From Alteromonas australica (GTDB lineage: Bacteria; Pseudomonadota; Gammaproteobacteria; Enterobacterales; Alteromonadaceae): a stretch of 64,000 nt of DNA. The notes under the pieces were generated by a model. That model saw nothing but the letters and a program-made list of their open reading frames with translations, was not told where the DNA came from and did no database searches. The stretch spans positions 1,240,001-1,304,000 of the forward strand of contig NZ_CP008849.1 in assembly GCF_000730385.1 (NCBI RefSeq), in the 5' to 3' direction. How positions within the stretch are numbered: the stretch's first letter is position 1; each line of letters opens with the position of its first letter. Below are positions 54,428 through 62,458 of the stretch, in pieces. The position numbers were made by a program, and so were the translations under genes.

Positions 54428-54533
54428 ACATAACAAAAAAATTAAGTCACTCACTGCGTTCGCTGGGACGCATACACGTGGGCTGCTTCGCATTATAGCC
54501 CACGCGTATGCGCCCCTTATTTAAAAGTTATGT
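54428..54533 (+). repeat. attC20
   Basis: R'' box ACATAAC, arms ACACGTGGGCT/AGCCCACGCGT, core GTTATGT. Nearly identical to attC8. Confidence 0.9.
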
Positions 54534-54536
54534 GCC

Positions 54537-54938
54537 ATGAGAACATTCAGCGATAAAACAAGAAAGCTAATAATCGCAAGCATTACCGCACCTATTGCAA
54601 TTGTCCCAGCGCTATTTATACCGCTCGTTATACATGATGTAGTCAATTCTCTATTTAATCTTGGTCAGTCAATATATTACAGTATGCTTGCAGCTATACC
54701 TGGTTGGGTAGTCGCACAGGTTTTGACGTTAGTTTTTGGGTTACCGCTTGTTATTTTTTTACAGCGTAGCAATAAATTCAGACTAGTTTATTTGTTGCCA
54801 ATAAGTGCAATACCAGCTCTTCTGTTTTTTTCAATTAGTGGTTTTGGGTTAACAATCACCTTGATGTATATTTACTTTTCAGTTTGCGTAGCATATACAT
54901 TCTGGTTCACTTATTGGAGGGTGAGCAATGGCACATAA
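54537..54938 (+). CDS. Cassette 21: hypothetical multi-pass membrane protein
   Basis: A 133-residue protein with four membrane helices. Its ATG is only 10 bases from the start of the preceding crossover core, so the cassette brings almost no 5' leader and no ribosome-binding site. The stop TAA lies in the R'' box of attC21. No family recognised. Confidence 0.7.
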   Translation: MRTFSDKTRKLIIASITAPIAIVPALFIPLVIHDVVNSLFNLGQSIYYSMLAAIPGWVVAQVLTLVFGLPLVIFLQRSNKFRLVYLLPISAIPALLFFSISGFGLTITLMYIYFSVCVAYTFWFTYWRVSNGT

Positions 54939-55040
54939 CAAAGCACTCAAGCACGCTCACTTCGTTCGCTGGGACAATTACTCGTTGGCGGCTGCGCCAT
55001 TTTCGCCAACAAGTAATTGCCCCTTAGTTTAGTGTTATAT
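54933..55040 (+). repeat. attC21
   Basis: R'' box ACATAAC, arms AATTACTCGTTGGCG/CGCCAACAAGTAATT, core GTTATAT. Own arm sequence, shared GCTGGGAC block. Confidence 0.88.
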
Positions 55041-55380
55041 GCCAGTGAAAAATTTTAAGTTTCAGCTGTTTTTAATTAGTTTGCTAGCTTTGGCCTCTTG
55101 CGCAAAGGAAACACGCGTAGAAGAACGATTAGTGTTTTGGAAAAGTGAACTATATAAAATTATTCCTACTGGTACTCCGCAAGAAGAAGCTTTAAATAAA
55201 CTAAAAGAAATAGATTCAGAAGCATTCGTAAATTTGTTATCGGGAAATATTTCTTCTAAATTAGAAAACATAGAAGGCAATGGTATCCCCTGCAAAGATT
55301 GGGTTTTAGTGGCTACAACAGAAATCCAAGACAATGCTGTCATCAAACATTCAATCTCTAGTACGGGGCGTTGTTTATAG
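55039..55380 (+). CDS. Cassette 22: small lipoprotein
   Basis: A 113-residue protein with a lipobox signal (LLALASC at residues 15-21), so it should be lipid-anchored. The mature part is helical, with a C-terminal pair of cysteines. The first ATG at 55039 overlaps the attC21 core; GTG at 55045 is the alternative. Neither has a ribosome-binding site. No family recognised. Confidence 0.7.
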   Translation: MPVKNFKFQLFLISLLALASCAKETRVEERLVFWKSELYKIIPTGTPQEEALNKLKEIDSEAFVNLLSGNISSKLENIEGNGIPCKDWVLVATTEIQDNAVIKHSISSTGRCL

Positions 55381-55386
55381 AATGGC

Positions 55387-55494
55387 ATATAACAAAAAAA
55401 TTAAGTCACTCACTGCGTTCGCTGGGACGCATACACGCGGGGCGGCTTAGCCATTATGCCCCACATGCCTGCGCCCCTTATTTAAAAGTTATGT
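55387..55494 (+). repeat. attC22
   Basis: R'' box ATATAAC, GCTGGGACG, GGGGCGGCTTAGCC (one base off the usual TTCGCC), core GTTATGT. Otherwise as attC34. Confidence 0.9.
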
Positions 55495-55509
55495 GCCAAG
55501 GAGGTTATA

Positions 55510-55827
55510 TTGAATTTTCCAGATGATACAGATGGTGACGTTTTAAGAAGTCTCGATGAATCTGGATTCGATTTTTCTAAGCCAACAACGATAGATTTCA
55601 ATATCGACTTTGTCTCTTGGCCTCCTCATCCGGATGCAATTTCAAAGCTAAAAGAATTTGCTGGTGCAGTTGAAATTTACGAGCCTGACGAGGAATATAG
55701 CGGTTATGTCTTATTTAACATCCACCAAATTCTCTCTTATGAGTTGGTAATAGATACTCAGGAAAATGTTACCACTCTCATGGCCGAGTATGGCGGCGTT
55801 TGCGAATCTTGGGGTGTTTTTAGCTAA
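55510..55827 (+). CDS. Cassette 23: RraB family protein (RNase E inhibitor-like)
   Basis: A 105-residue protein beginning at TTG 55510 after a strong AAGGAGG. FPDDTDGDVLRSLDESGFDF, then IDFNIDFVSWPP, then LMAEYGGVCESWGVF match the RraB/DUF1260 fold, which in E. coli binds and inhibits RNase E. As a mobile cassette it could modulate mRNA decay in its host; that is inference. The host copy is not in this window. Confidence 0.75.
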   Translation: MNFPDDTDGDVLRSLDESGFDFSKPTTIDFNIDFVSWPPHPDAISKLKEFAGAVEIYEPDEEYSGYVLFNIHQILSYELVIDTQENVTTLMAEYGGVCESWGVFS

Positions 55828-55831
55828 TGGC

Positions 55832-55939
55832 ACATAACAAAAAAATTAAGTCACTCACTTCGTTCGCTGGGACGCATACACACAGGGCGGCTTCGCCATT
55901 ATGCCCTACGTGCCTGCGCCCCTTATTTAAAAGTTATAA
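55832..55939 (+). repeat. attC23
   Basis: R'' box ACATAAC, GCTGGGACGCATACACACAGG, right arm GCCCTACGTGCCTGCG, core GTTATAA. Confidence 0.9.
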
Positions 55940-55957
55940 GCCAAAGGAAATTATGAG

Positions 55958-56221
55958 ATGGACTCTCTTTTTATCACGTATGCTGCATTAGCAATTTACT
56001 TTGCACTAAGCATAGCCATATCAGTTTTCTTGGCGAAACGAGATGATTTAGATAACGTACAAAAAGTTGCTCAAATCTTTCTCGCTTGGCTAATTCCTTA
56101 TATAGCTGCAATTGCTCTTTGGCAATTTCACAAAAGCCAAGATCGCCCAATCAAGCCGCATTCTGAGTTTGGTGGTGGCCCTAGAGATAGTAGTAACGCT
56201 GGCTCGGATGGTAATCATTAA
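55958..56221 (+). CDS. Cassette 24: small membrane protein
   Basis: An 87-residue protein with two membrane helices (about 4-25 and 38-57) and a polar, glycine/serine-rich C-terminal tail. AAAGGAAA precedes ATG 55958. No family recognised. Confidence 0.7.
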   Translation: MDSLFITYAALAIYFALSIAISVFLAKRDDLDNVQKVAQIFLAWLIPYIAAIALWQFHKSQDRPIKPHSEFGGGPRDSSNAGSDGNH

Positions 56222-56228
56222 CAATGGC

Positions 56229-56343
56229 TTATAACAAAAAAATTAAGTTCGCCCGCTGCGCGGGCTGGGACGCAAACATGTGGGCTGCTCACTTCGTTCG
56301 GATTTTAGCCCACATGCCTGCGCCCCTTATTTAAAAGTTAGGC
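56229..56343 (+). repeat. attC24
   Basis: R'' box TTATAAC, arms ACATGTGGGCT/AGCCCACATG, core GTTAGGC. Confidence 0.9.
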
Positions 56344-56646
56344 GTCATTTACTTACAGCATTAAAATGTTGGTTCAGTTGTGACATTCCGCCATCAAGGT
56401 TATTTCTCTAGGCTGTCTTTACGGCTTACTTTTTTCGGTTGTTTCAACGGCTTTAGCAACGCGCTTTTCATCAACATCGCAACGCCAACATTCAACATCA
56501 CCAGCTTTCTAAACTCGCTCTTTTATCCAGCAATGCCGTTAACATCTGGCTTTTCGCACAGGGTTGTTTTATCTTAAATTCAATAATTTAAACAAGCTGG
56601 CTAATTGGTTAGTGGTGGCAGCAAAGCTGCGTACTTTCAGTTGTAC
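56344..56646. other. Cassette 25: cassette without a convincing gene
   Basis: About 300 bases. The only frame of note (GTG 56380, 65 codons) has no ribosome-binding site and a translation of low plausibility. It is not similar to cassettes 5 and 31 by eye. Confidence 0.5.
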
Positions 56647-56761
56647 GCCTAACAAAACGCTCAAGCCACTCCCTCCGGTCGCTGGGACGCTAACATGTGG
56701 GCTGACTCACTTCGTTCGGATTTTAGCCCACATGCTAGCGCCCCTTAGCTTAAAGTTATGC
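56647..56761 (+). repeat. attC25
   Basis: R'' box GCCTAAC, GCTGGGACG, arms CTAACATGTGGGCT/AGCCCACATGCTAG, core GTTATGC. Confidence 0.9.
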
Positions 56762-56773
56762 CCTTGGATATCT

Positions 56774-57262
56774 ATGCTCTTCGAATCATTAAATGAATCT
56801 CACGCAAGTAAATTGCTGGCGTTCGAGTTAGAAAACCGAAAGCACTTTGAGTCTTTTATCGAACCAAGGAGTGAAAGCTTTTATTCTCTTTCTGGTGTTC
56901 AAAAACACATAGTAGATCTTCAGAACCTTTCGGGAGAGTCATTCGTTCTTCTCGAAAATGGCGTTGTCCTTGCCCGGGCCAACATTAAGAACATTCAGTC
57001 CAAAGGAAGCGCAGAAATCGGTTATCGCGTTGGAAAAAGCGCAACAGGCAAAGGTATTGGCACTGCATGCGTCAAACATATTGTCAGCATTGCCAAAGAA
57101 CTCGGCCTAAATTGTCTTTCCGCTTTTGTAATCAACAACAATCCAGCTTCAGAAAAAGTTTTGTTAAACAATGGATTTCATTTAGATTTATGTATACCAA
57201 ATGGTTTCAAGCATCTGGGAAAATCATTTCATGGTTTTAAATATCTACGCGCAGTGGCATAA
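56774..57262 (+). CDS. Cassette 26: GNAT acetyltransferase
   Basis: A 162-residue GNAT protein close to the RimJ/RimL group. Motif A is IGYRVGKSATGKGIGTACVKHI, here in two parts (GYRVGKSATGKGIGTACV and following helix), and motif B is INNNPASEKVLLNNGFHLD. It transfers an acetyl group from acetyl-CoA to an unknown amine. Start at 56774 inside the cassette; the longer frame crosses attC25. The stop is in the R'' box. Confidence 0.82.
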   Translation: MLFESLNESHASKLLAFELENRKHFESFIEPRSESFYSLSGVQKHIVDLQNLSGESFVLLENGVVLARANIKNIQSKGSAEIGYRVGKSATGKGIGTACVKHIVSIAKELGLNCLSAFVINNNPASEKVLLNNGFHLDLCIPNGFKHLGKSFHGFKYLRAVA

Positions 57263-57364
57263 CAAATCAATCAACCCACTCACTGCGTTCGCTGGGACGC
57301 AAACACGCAGGGCGGCTTCGCCATTATGCCCTACGCGTCTGCGCCCGTTATTGAAAAGTTATAA
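57257..57364 (+). repeat. attC26
   Basis: R'' box GCATAAC, GCTGGGACGCAAACACGCAGG, right arm GCCCTACGCGTCTGCGCCCG, core GTTATAA. Confidence 0.9.
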
Positions 57365-57379
57365 GACAAAGGAAACTCA

Positions 57380-57691
57380 GTGAACAAGGTTGTTATCAGT
57401 ATCCTTTCAATATTACTCCTGCTAACCAACGTGTTTTGGTTTTATCAGAGTTTGGATAACGGTGTCTCTTTAACTTACATGGAAGCAAGCCTAGAAACCC
57501 AAACTAAAATATCGGAGCAACTGTTCGTTCTAACAAATGCGCAGCTCATAGGTAAAAGCGTCAACGAAGTCGATAATACTGTTCCACTGGATATTTATGG
57601 CTCTCGACCATTCATAAAAGGTGATTGCTTATATTATGGTAGCGTATGCCTAATTGTTGGCACCAATGGCACTATTCAGGGTTTTAAGTAA
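57380..57691 (+). CDS. Cassette 27: small exported or membrane-anchored protein (copy B)
   Basis: Second copy of the cassette 15 gene, also starting at GTG with the same 5' leader. Changes against copy A: Asn to Asp, Ile to Thr, Thr to Ile and Asp to Gly in the C-terminal half. The N-terminal hydrophobic helix is identical. Confidence 0.75.
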   Translation: MNKVVISILSILLLLTNVFWFYQSLDNGVSLTYMEASLETQTKISEQLFVLTNAQLIGKSVNEVDNTVPLDIYGSRPFIKGDCLYYGSVCLIVGTNGTIQGFK

Positions 57692-57697
57692 CATGTC

Positions 57698-57806
57698 TTA
57701 TAACAAAAAAATTAAGCTCGCCCGCTGCGCGGGCTGGGACACAAACACGCAGGGCGGCTTCGCCATTATGCCCTACGTGCCTGCGCCCCTTATTTAAAAG
57801 TTAGGT
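57698..57806 (+). repeat. attC27
   Basis: R'' box TTATAAC, GCTGGGACACAAACACGCAGG, core GTTAGGT. Nearly the same as attC15, as expected for a duplicated cassette. Confidence 0.9.
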
Positions 57807-57823
57807 ACTACAAGGAATGTGTT

Positions 57824-58555
57824 TTGAATAAAATCGCTATAATAACGGGTGCTAGTCGCGGTATTGGTGCGGCGACCGCCCAAGCACTTTCTGAGAGCGG
57901 CTATAAAGTTTGCATCAACTACTTGAGTAACAAGGATGCAGCAAATGAAGTATGTTCATCTATAGAAGCCAATGGCGGCGTAGCCATCAATTATCAAGCG
58001 GATGTTTCTGCTGAGTCAGAAGTGATAGATATGTTCGAGTTCGTAAACTCCGAATTAGGAACTGTTACACATTTGGTTAATAATGTCGGTATACTCTTTA
58101 CTAAAACCGAATTCTCAAACATCAGCGTAGAACGCTTTAAAAACGTGTTAAACGCCAACGTTATTAGTGCCTTCCTTTGCTCCAGAGAATTTGTAAAACA
58201 AAGTTCAAATTATGGCGCAATCGTCAACGTTTCCTCTGCGGCATCACGCACTGGCGCTCCATTTGAATACGTCGACTACGCCTCTTCAAAAGGTGCAATG
58301 GATTCCTTTACAAAAGGATTGTCTTTAGAATTAGCCCCAAAAAATATTAGAGTAAACAGTGTTCGCCCAGGGTTCATCCATACCGACATCCATTCAGATG
58401 GTGGCGAACCAGATAGAGTCACTCGCCTCAGTCCTCAAATTCCAATGAACCGAGGCGGCACTGCCCAAGAAGTCGCAGATGCTATAGTTTGGCTGTTGTC
58501 AGACCAAGCATCCTATGTAACGGGTTCATTTATTGATATCGCGGGTGGAAAGTAG
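57824..58555 (+). CDS. Cassette 28: short-chain dehydrogenase/reductase
   Basis: A 243-residue SDR oxidoreductase. The cofactor loop TGASRGIGAATA, LVNNVGIL, the catalytic Ser in NVSSAASRTG and YASSK (Tyr and Lys) are all intact, so it should be active. FabG-like length. Starts at TTG 57824 with AAGGAA upstream. The substrate is unknown. Confidence 0.92.
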   Translation: MNKIAIITGASRGIGAATAQALSESGYKVCINYLSNKDAANEVCSSIEANGGVAINYQADVSAESEVIDMFEFVNSELGTVTHLVNNVGILFTKTEFSNISVERFKNVLNANVISAFLCSREFVKQSSNYGAIVNVSSAASRTGAPFEYVDYASSKGAMDSFTKGLSLELAPKNIRVNSVRPGFIHTDIHSDGGEPDRVTRLSPQIPMNRGGTAQEVADAIVWLLSDQASYVTGSFIDIAGGK

Positions 58556-58556
58556 T

Positions 58557-58673
58557 ACCTAACAATCTCATAAACTCGCTCGCAAGCTCGCTGGGACAAA
58601 AACACGTAGGCTCCCTGCGCTTCGCTTGGTATTTTAGCCTACGTACTTTTGCCCGTTATGCGGAGTGTTATAC
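58557..58673 (+). repeat. attC28
   Basis: R'' box ACCTAAC, arms ACACGTAGGCT/AGCCTACGTA, end GCCCGTTATGCGGAGT, core GTTATAC. Related to attC13. Confidence 0.9.
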
Positions 58674-58687
58674 GCTTAAAGGTTGAA

Positions 58688-59071
58688 ATGGAATTCCACA
58701 CTGATATTTTGGGTAAAGAGAAGTTACTCACTGAAGTGGCAGAAATAATATCGTTCTTCACTTCAATTGGGATTAACTCCTGCCAAGTTATGCTAGGTTT
58801 CGGCTGGGGTATTAACTATTACCAGTCAAATGAATGGTCAAAAGAAGAAGTAAAACTCGACCTTCTACTCGCATTCATCGAAAAAATCGAAAATGCGACT
58901 TTGGGCGAAATTGGAAAAGATGATTTGCTTATTTGGGTTAGTAACACAGAATTTAAGCTGTGTAACGATGGCGACATCCATTTACTTTGCTCAAATGTAA
59001 CAGAGGAACAAGAGCACTTTTTGAAGCGTTGGCAGCAAAAAGGATGGAACGCAGTCAAATTTTCTTCGTAG
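58688..59071 (+). CDS. Cassette 29: hypothetical protein
   Basis: A 127-residue soluble protein starting MEFHTDILGKEKLL with AAAGG upstream. Mixed alpha/beta, acidic, no recognised domain. The longer frame to 58649 lies in attC28. Confidence 0.68.
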   Translation: MEFHTDILGKEKLLTEVAEIISFFTSIGINSCQVMLGFGWGINYYQSNEWSKEEVKLDLLLAFIEKIENATLGEIGKDDLLIWVSNTEFKLCNDGDIHLLCSNVTEEQEHFLKRWQQKGWNAVKFSS

Positions 59072-59080
59072 CCGAAACGC

Positions 59081-59194
59081 GTATAACAAACCACTCAAGT
59101 CGCTCGCAGGCTCGCTGGGACAGTAACACATGGGCTCTGTCGCTTCGCTCTGATTTTAGCCCATGTGTTACTGCCCCTTAGTGGGGTGTTATGT
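59081..59194 (+). repeat. attC29
   Basis: R'' box GTATAAC, GCTGGGACAGTAACACATGGGCT with AGCCCATGTGTTACTG, core GTTATGT. Confidence 0.9.
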
Positions 59195-59200
59195 AGCACG

Positions 59201-59431
59201 ATGAGAATTGAACTCCAAGAACTGAAAGAAGAAATGATTGCCCGTGGCGTGAACGAGTCAATCTATGCAATAGACACCCTTCCATCTTACGAAGGATTCT
59301 GTATTTATGATGCACGTAGTGAAATTGAAGTATTCTATTTTGAGCGCGGGAACCGCTTTGAACTACAACGTTTCAAGGATGTTCAAGAAGCAATAACATG
59401 CTTCAAGCAATTGGTTTTTAATGAGAAATAG
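59201..59431 (+). CDS. Cassette 30: small hypothetical protein
   Basis: A 76-residue soluble protein (MRIELQELKEEMIARGVNE) with an alpha/beta pattern. The ATG is 13 bases from the crossover core and lacks a good ribosome-binding site. No family recognised. Confidence 0.65.
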   Translation: MRIELQELKEEMIARGVNESIYAIDTLPSYEGFCIYDARSEIEVFYFERGNRFELQRFKDVQEAITCFKQLVFNEK

Positions 59432-59449
59432 GCTGTATTGGGCTGTGCA

Positions 59450-59557
59450 ACATAACAACTCAATAAACTCACTCACTTCGTTCGCTGGGACGCATACACG
59501 CAGGGCGGCTTCGCCATTATGCCCTACGTGCCTGCGCCCGTTATTGAAAAGTTATAA
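59450..59557 (+). repeat. attC30
   Basis: R'' box ACATAAC, GCTGGGACGCATACACGCAGG, right arm GCCCTACGTGCCTGCGCCCG, core GTTATAA. Confidence 0.9.
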
Positions 59558-59869
59558 GGCGTCAGCCTAAACTCCATTTGGCTTTATAAAAATCCTAGTA
59601 CAACTACCTTCACCTTTTCTTTTTAGCATCGCTTTGGCTTGTGGTAGGTCTAAATCCGCCGCGTTCAATTCAAAGGTTGCGCATTAGGCGCTTTGTCGCC
59701 AAGTTGTTATTCGACGTCAACAAGCGCCAATGCGTTCGACAGTTCAAATGGCGGCTAGCTTCAATCAAATCAAAAACATCACTGCACAGTCGTTTCGCTT
59801 GTATGTCTTAACAATCAATCGTATGCTGGCATCAACAGTTTTTAAAAATACCAAAGGAACTGGCTATGC
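59558..59869. other. Cassette 31: gene-less cassette homologous to cassette 5
   Basis: About 310 bases aligned along their whole length with 46225-46538, including the opening GCGTCAGCCTAAACT and the closing ACCAAAGGAACTGGCT. No plausible start-to-stop frame is shared by both copies. Its attC is split by an IS110 element. Confidence 0.6.
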
Positions 59870-59880
59870 TTATAACAAAC
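59870..59880 (+). repeat. attC31, left fragment
   Basis: R'' box TTATAAC plus AAAC, cut off by the insertion element. The rest of the site resumes at about 61088. Confidence 0.75.
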
Positions 59881-59902
59881 GACTATGGTGTCAACTCAAA
59901 CA

Positions 59903-60853
59903 TTAAGCCGCTTTTTCTTCCCATATTACACCATCTCTAACCATTGAGTTTAATATGACAACCATCTTCCTAACACAGGCAATGATGGCGACTTTTTTCG
60001 GCTTACCTGCGGCTACCAGCCTCTCATAAGTGGCTTTAAATTTAGCGTTGCATTGCATCGCTGACATCATTGCCATAAACAAAACGGTTCTAACTTGGTG
60101 TCGGCCACCTTGAGTAACTTGCTTACCTTTGTAGCGACCGCTTTCCTTGTTCATTGGTGCGACGCCAACAAGGGCGGCCACTTGTTTACTATTCATCATA
60201 CCAAGCTCTGGTAAATAACTGATGAGAGCCGCAGCTGACACCTTTCCGATCCCTGGCATACTTTGAACCAGTTCACTTTTTGCTTGGTATTCTGGACAGC
60301 TTTCAATTAAGTAAGCTAATTCGCCATCCATCTTTTGAATTTGCTTTTTCAACACTGTGAGTATTGCCTTTATGCTTGATTGAACGGTTTTCGGCATAAT
60401 TTGAAGACGATTTTTCTCACGGGTCTGCATCTCTAAAAGCTGATTTCTGCGGGCTACAGTGTCAGCCATCTTCTGAATGTTCTCGGGCTTTAGTGTCGAC
60501 AAGGCAGGTTGAATTACCTAACTAAAATGCGCTATCAACGCCGCATCAAGTTTATCCGTTTTAGCTTTACGGCCAATGGCGCCAGCAAAGCGTTTAACAT
60601 GAATAGGATTTACGACACTAAAAGGTAATTCTGCTTTAGCACAAGCACTCACAAAGGCCATTTCGTAGCGCCCTGTTGCTTCAATAACAATACGAACAAT
60701 CGTTAATTTTCTTAACCTTTTTAATGCCTCACCAATCCCTTTCTTATCATTGCTCACTTTTAAGTATTCGCCCAACGGACGAATATGTATATCAAGAAAA
60801 TCCTTACCTACATCTTCACCCACGTTTATGTTTTGCACTACTGATTTTTTCAT
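59903..60853 (-). pseudogene. IS110-family transposase with an in-frame amber codon
   Basis: The frame is continuous for 316 codons except for TAG at codon 112 (60518-60520), which splits it into 111 and 199 residue frames. The N-terminal RuvC-like DEDD domain has Asp14 (GEDVGK), Glu58 (VIEATGRYE), and Asp100/Asp103 (KTDKLDA). The C-terminal Tnp20 domain has SMPGIGKVSAAALISYLPEL and the ESGRYKG segment, where the catalytic serine of the family lies (about residue 238). All catalytic residues are kept, so the nonsense change looks recent. The C-terminal half could start at TTG 60502. Confidence 0.88.
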
Positions 60854-61087
60854 AATAAGCTAACTCTGGTTTGCTAAATGCGAGCTCGAGGCCCAGTCGA
60901 CTATTCGAGTATGTTGCTTGGAGCACTGTGCGGTGTTCTTGTTTGTTATCGGTCTCTCAATTGAGGAGCCTTCGCTAAATCGAACTGCCACACAGCCAAC
61001 TTTGGTTGCAGCCAAAGTCTGGGCCTCACTTTACCCATCTTTGAAAAGGAAATATGGTGTATTTAGGGAAGAATTATCCATACAAAA
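60854..61087 (-). ncRNA. Candidate bridge RNA region of the IS110 element
   Basis: The non-coding 5' flank of the transposase, about 233 bases, is where IS110-group elements encode the bridge RNA that pairs with donor and target DNA. It holds a perfect 7-bp hairpin, ACTTTGG/CCAAAGT, at 60999-61018 and the palindrome CTCAATTGAG near 60957-60966. I have not resolved the guide loops; RNA ends are unknown. Confidence 0.4.
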
Positions 61088-61192
61088 CACTAAAGGCGCT
61101 CGCGCTGCTCGCTGGGACGCTAACACATGGGCTGCGTCACTTCGTTCCTAATTTTAGCCCATGTGTTATCGCCCCTTAGTGGGGTGTTAGGC
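61088..61192 (+). repeat. attC31, right fragment
   Basis: Continues the interrupted site: ACTAAAGGCGCTCGCG, GCTGGGACG, arms ACACATGGGCT/AGCCCATGTGT, core GTTAGGC. Very similar to attC1. Confidence 0.82.
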
Positions 61193-61200
61193 ATATATTG

Positions 61201-61566
61201 ATGATTAGAGCTACTTCAGCTTTCTTAGCCTTCATTGGCTTTTCCTCTTTCGCTACAGAAGACGTGCATCCACCTGTCTGGAGTCAAGACAAAACCGCCG
61301 TTGCCTTCTGCGAGAATAGTGACACCTCAGTTTGTTATGTTATTTGTAATGATAAAGTTGCAAATGTAAGTCCGGTAGAAAGAGCAAACCTCGGAAAAAT
61401 TGGGCATTACAAATATGAGAAAATCGTAACTTATCCAATTAGCTGGGAATCAAATAATAAGTTTGGTTGTATGTTTTGGTTTAAAACTCACGCATGGGTT
61501 AATGGTCAACGTCATACCGTTAAGGAGCTCGTAGCAGTATCTGATGGTGTGTACAGTGGGAGATAA
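61201..61566 (+). CDS. Cassette 32: exported hypothetical protein
   Basis: A 121-residue protein with a signal peptide (MIRATSAFLAFIGFSSFA) and a mature part with four cysteines (FCENSDTSVCYVICND, GCMFWF), probably disulfide-bonded in the periplasm. The ATG at 61201 is preferred to TTG 61198. No family recognised. Confidence 0.7.
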   Translation: MIRATSAFLAFIGFSSFATEDVHPPVWSQDKTAVAFCENSDTSVCYVICNDKVANVSPVERANLGKIGHYKYEKIVTYPISWESNNKFGCMFWFKTHAWVNGQRHTVKELVAVSDGVYSGR

Positions 61567-61569
61567 AAT

Positions 61570-61632
61570 GCCTAACAAACAAATAATGGCCGACGCGCAA
61601 ACAGCGCGCGCCGCATATTCGAAGCGTTAAGG
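61570..61632 (+). repeat. attC32 (short type)
   Basis: Only 63 bases: R'' box GCCTAAC, GCCGACGCGC, loop, GCGCGCCGCATATTCGAAGC and core GTTAAGG. Different lineage from the common type. Confidence 0.82.
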
Positions 61633-61656
61633 CTCAATAATAAATCAGGATTCGAG

Positions 61657-62349
61657 ATGGAAGAAAGTAAAGTATTCAAAAATATATGGAGATTCAACGC
61701 CATCGTCATTATGTTGGTTGGCGTCCTAGGCGTTGCTCTAGCTTTATTTGCTTGTATTATGATATTTAAAGAAATAACACGTGACCGCAGCGTAAGAAAT
61801 ATCGTCAATATAGAAGAGTCTCCAGCAAAAAAAGAGGAGTGGCAGCTCGGTGGTATTACAACCATTAGCGGATCTGACCTTTTTATGATTCCGCTTCATT
61901 CAGAACAAAGCTATTCTAGAGGTTCCTACAGTAAATCTGCATCCTCGACAAGGAACCATCTATTTATTGATGTTATCAACAATAAAAAGTATTGGTTATT
62001 TGGCAAAAATGATTATTTGATTACGCAAACTAATCAGCTACCAAATACAAGGTATGATGAGCAGTCTAAAGATACGAAAGCAATTCTTTACTATGTGGTT
62101 AAATCCGATACAAATAATGATAAGGCACTAACTTCTTCCGATTTACTTACTGTTGCAATATCAAAACCAAACGGTAAAGGTTATGTTGAACTACTAAAAG
62201 ATATCGACTTTGTTAATGGGTACAAAACCGTCAACGAAAAGTCTGTGATAATAGTATTTCAAAGAGACAATATCGGTTATTCGGCAAACATTGATTTAGA
62301 GAGCTTGTCAATTTCAGGTGAGGAGCAACTTCCCAGTGTGCAGCCTTAA
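61657..62349 (+). CDS. Cassette 33: membrane-anchored hypothetical protein
   Basis: A 230-residue protein with one N-terminal membrane helix (about residues 15-38) and a mostly beta extracytoplasmic domain (GGITTISGSDLFMIPLHSEQ onward). No family recognised. It is one of the largest cassette genes here. The stop is in the R'' box. Confidence 0.75.
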   Translation: MEESKVFKNIWRFNAIVIMLVGVLGVALALFACIMIFKEITRDRSVRNIVNIEESPAKKEEWQLGGITTISGSDLFMIPLHSEQSYSRGSYSKSASSTRNHLFIDVINNKKYWLFGKNDYLITQTNQLPNTRYDEQSKDTKAILYYVVKSDTNNDKALTSSDLLTVAISKPNGKGYVELLKDIDFVNGYKTVNEKSVIIVFQRDNIGYSANIDLESLSISGEEQLPSVQP

Positions 62350-62436
62350 CAAAACAATCAACCGGACTCCGCTAAGCGTGGTTCGCTTTGCTCACAATAC
62401 CACGCTTAGCTCCGCTCGGTTATTGTGGCGTTATAC
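62344..62436 (+). repeat. attC33 (different type)
   Basis: R'' box CCTTAAC, CGGACTCCGCTAAGCGTGG with CCACGCTTAGCTCCGCTCGG, core GTTATAC. The arms pair as CTAAGCGTGG/CCACGCTTAG. Not related to the common type. Confidence 0.85.
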
Positions 62437-62458
62437 GCTATGAGCATCAAGGATAGAA

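Larger units (their letters stand above)
59881..61087 (-). mobile_element. IS110-family insertion sequence inside attC31
   Basis: About 1.2 kb lies between the R'' box at 59870 and the continuing attC at about 61088 (compare attC1 for the uninterrupted layout). It holds one transposase gene on the minus strand, 22 bases of 3' flank and about 233 bases of 5' non-coding flank. IS110 elements lack terminal inverted repeats and do not make long target duplications, and none is seen. The long non-coding part upstream of the gene is where IS110-group elements encode their bridge RNA. Ends are good to a few bases. Confidence 0.8.

Noticed and set aside
59903..60853. Two separate genes for the IS110 element
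   Set aside because: Both parts are in the same frame and separated only by a single TAG, and together they give the standard family length.
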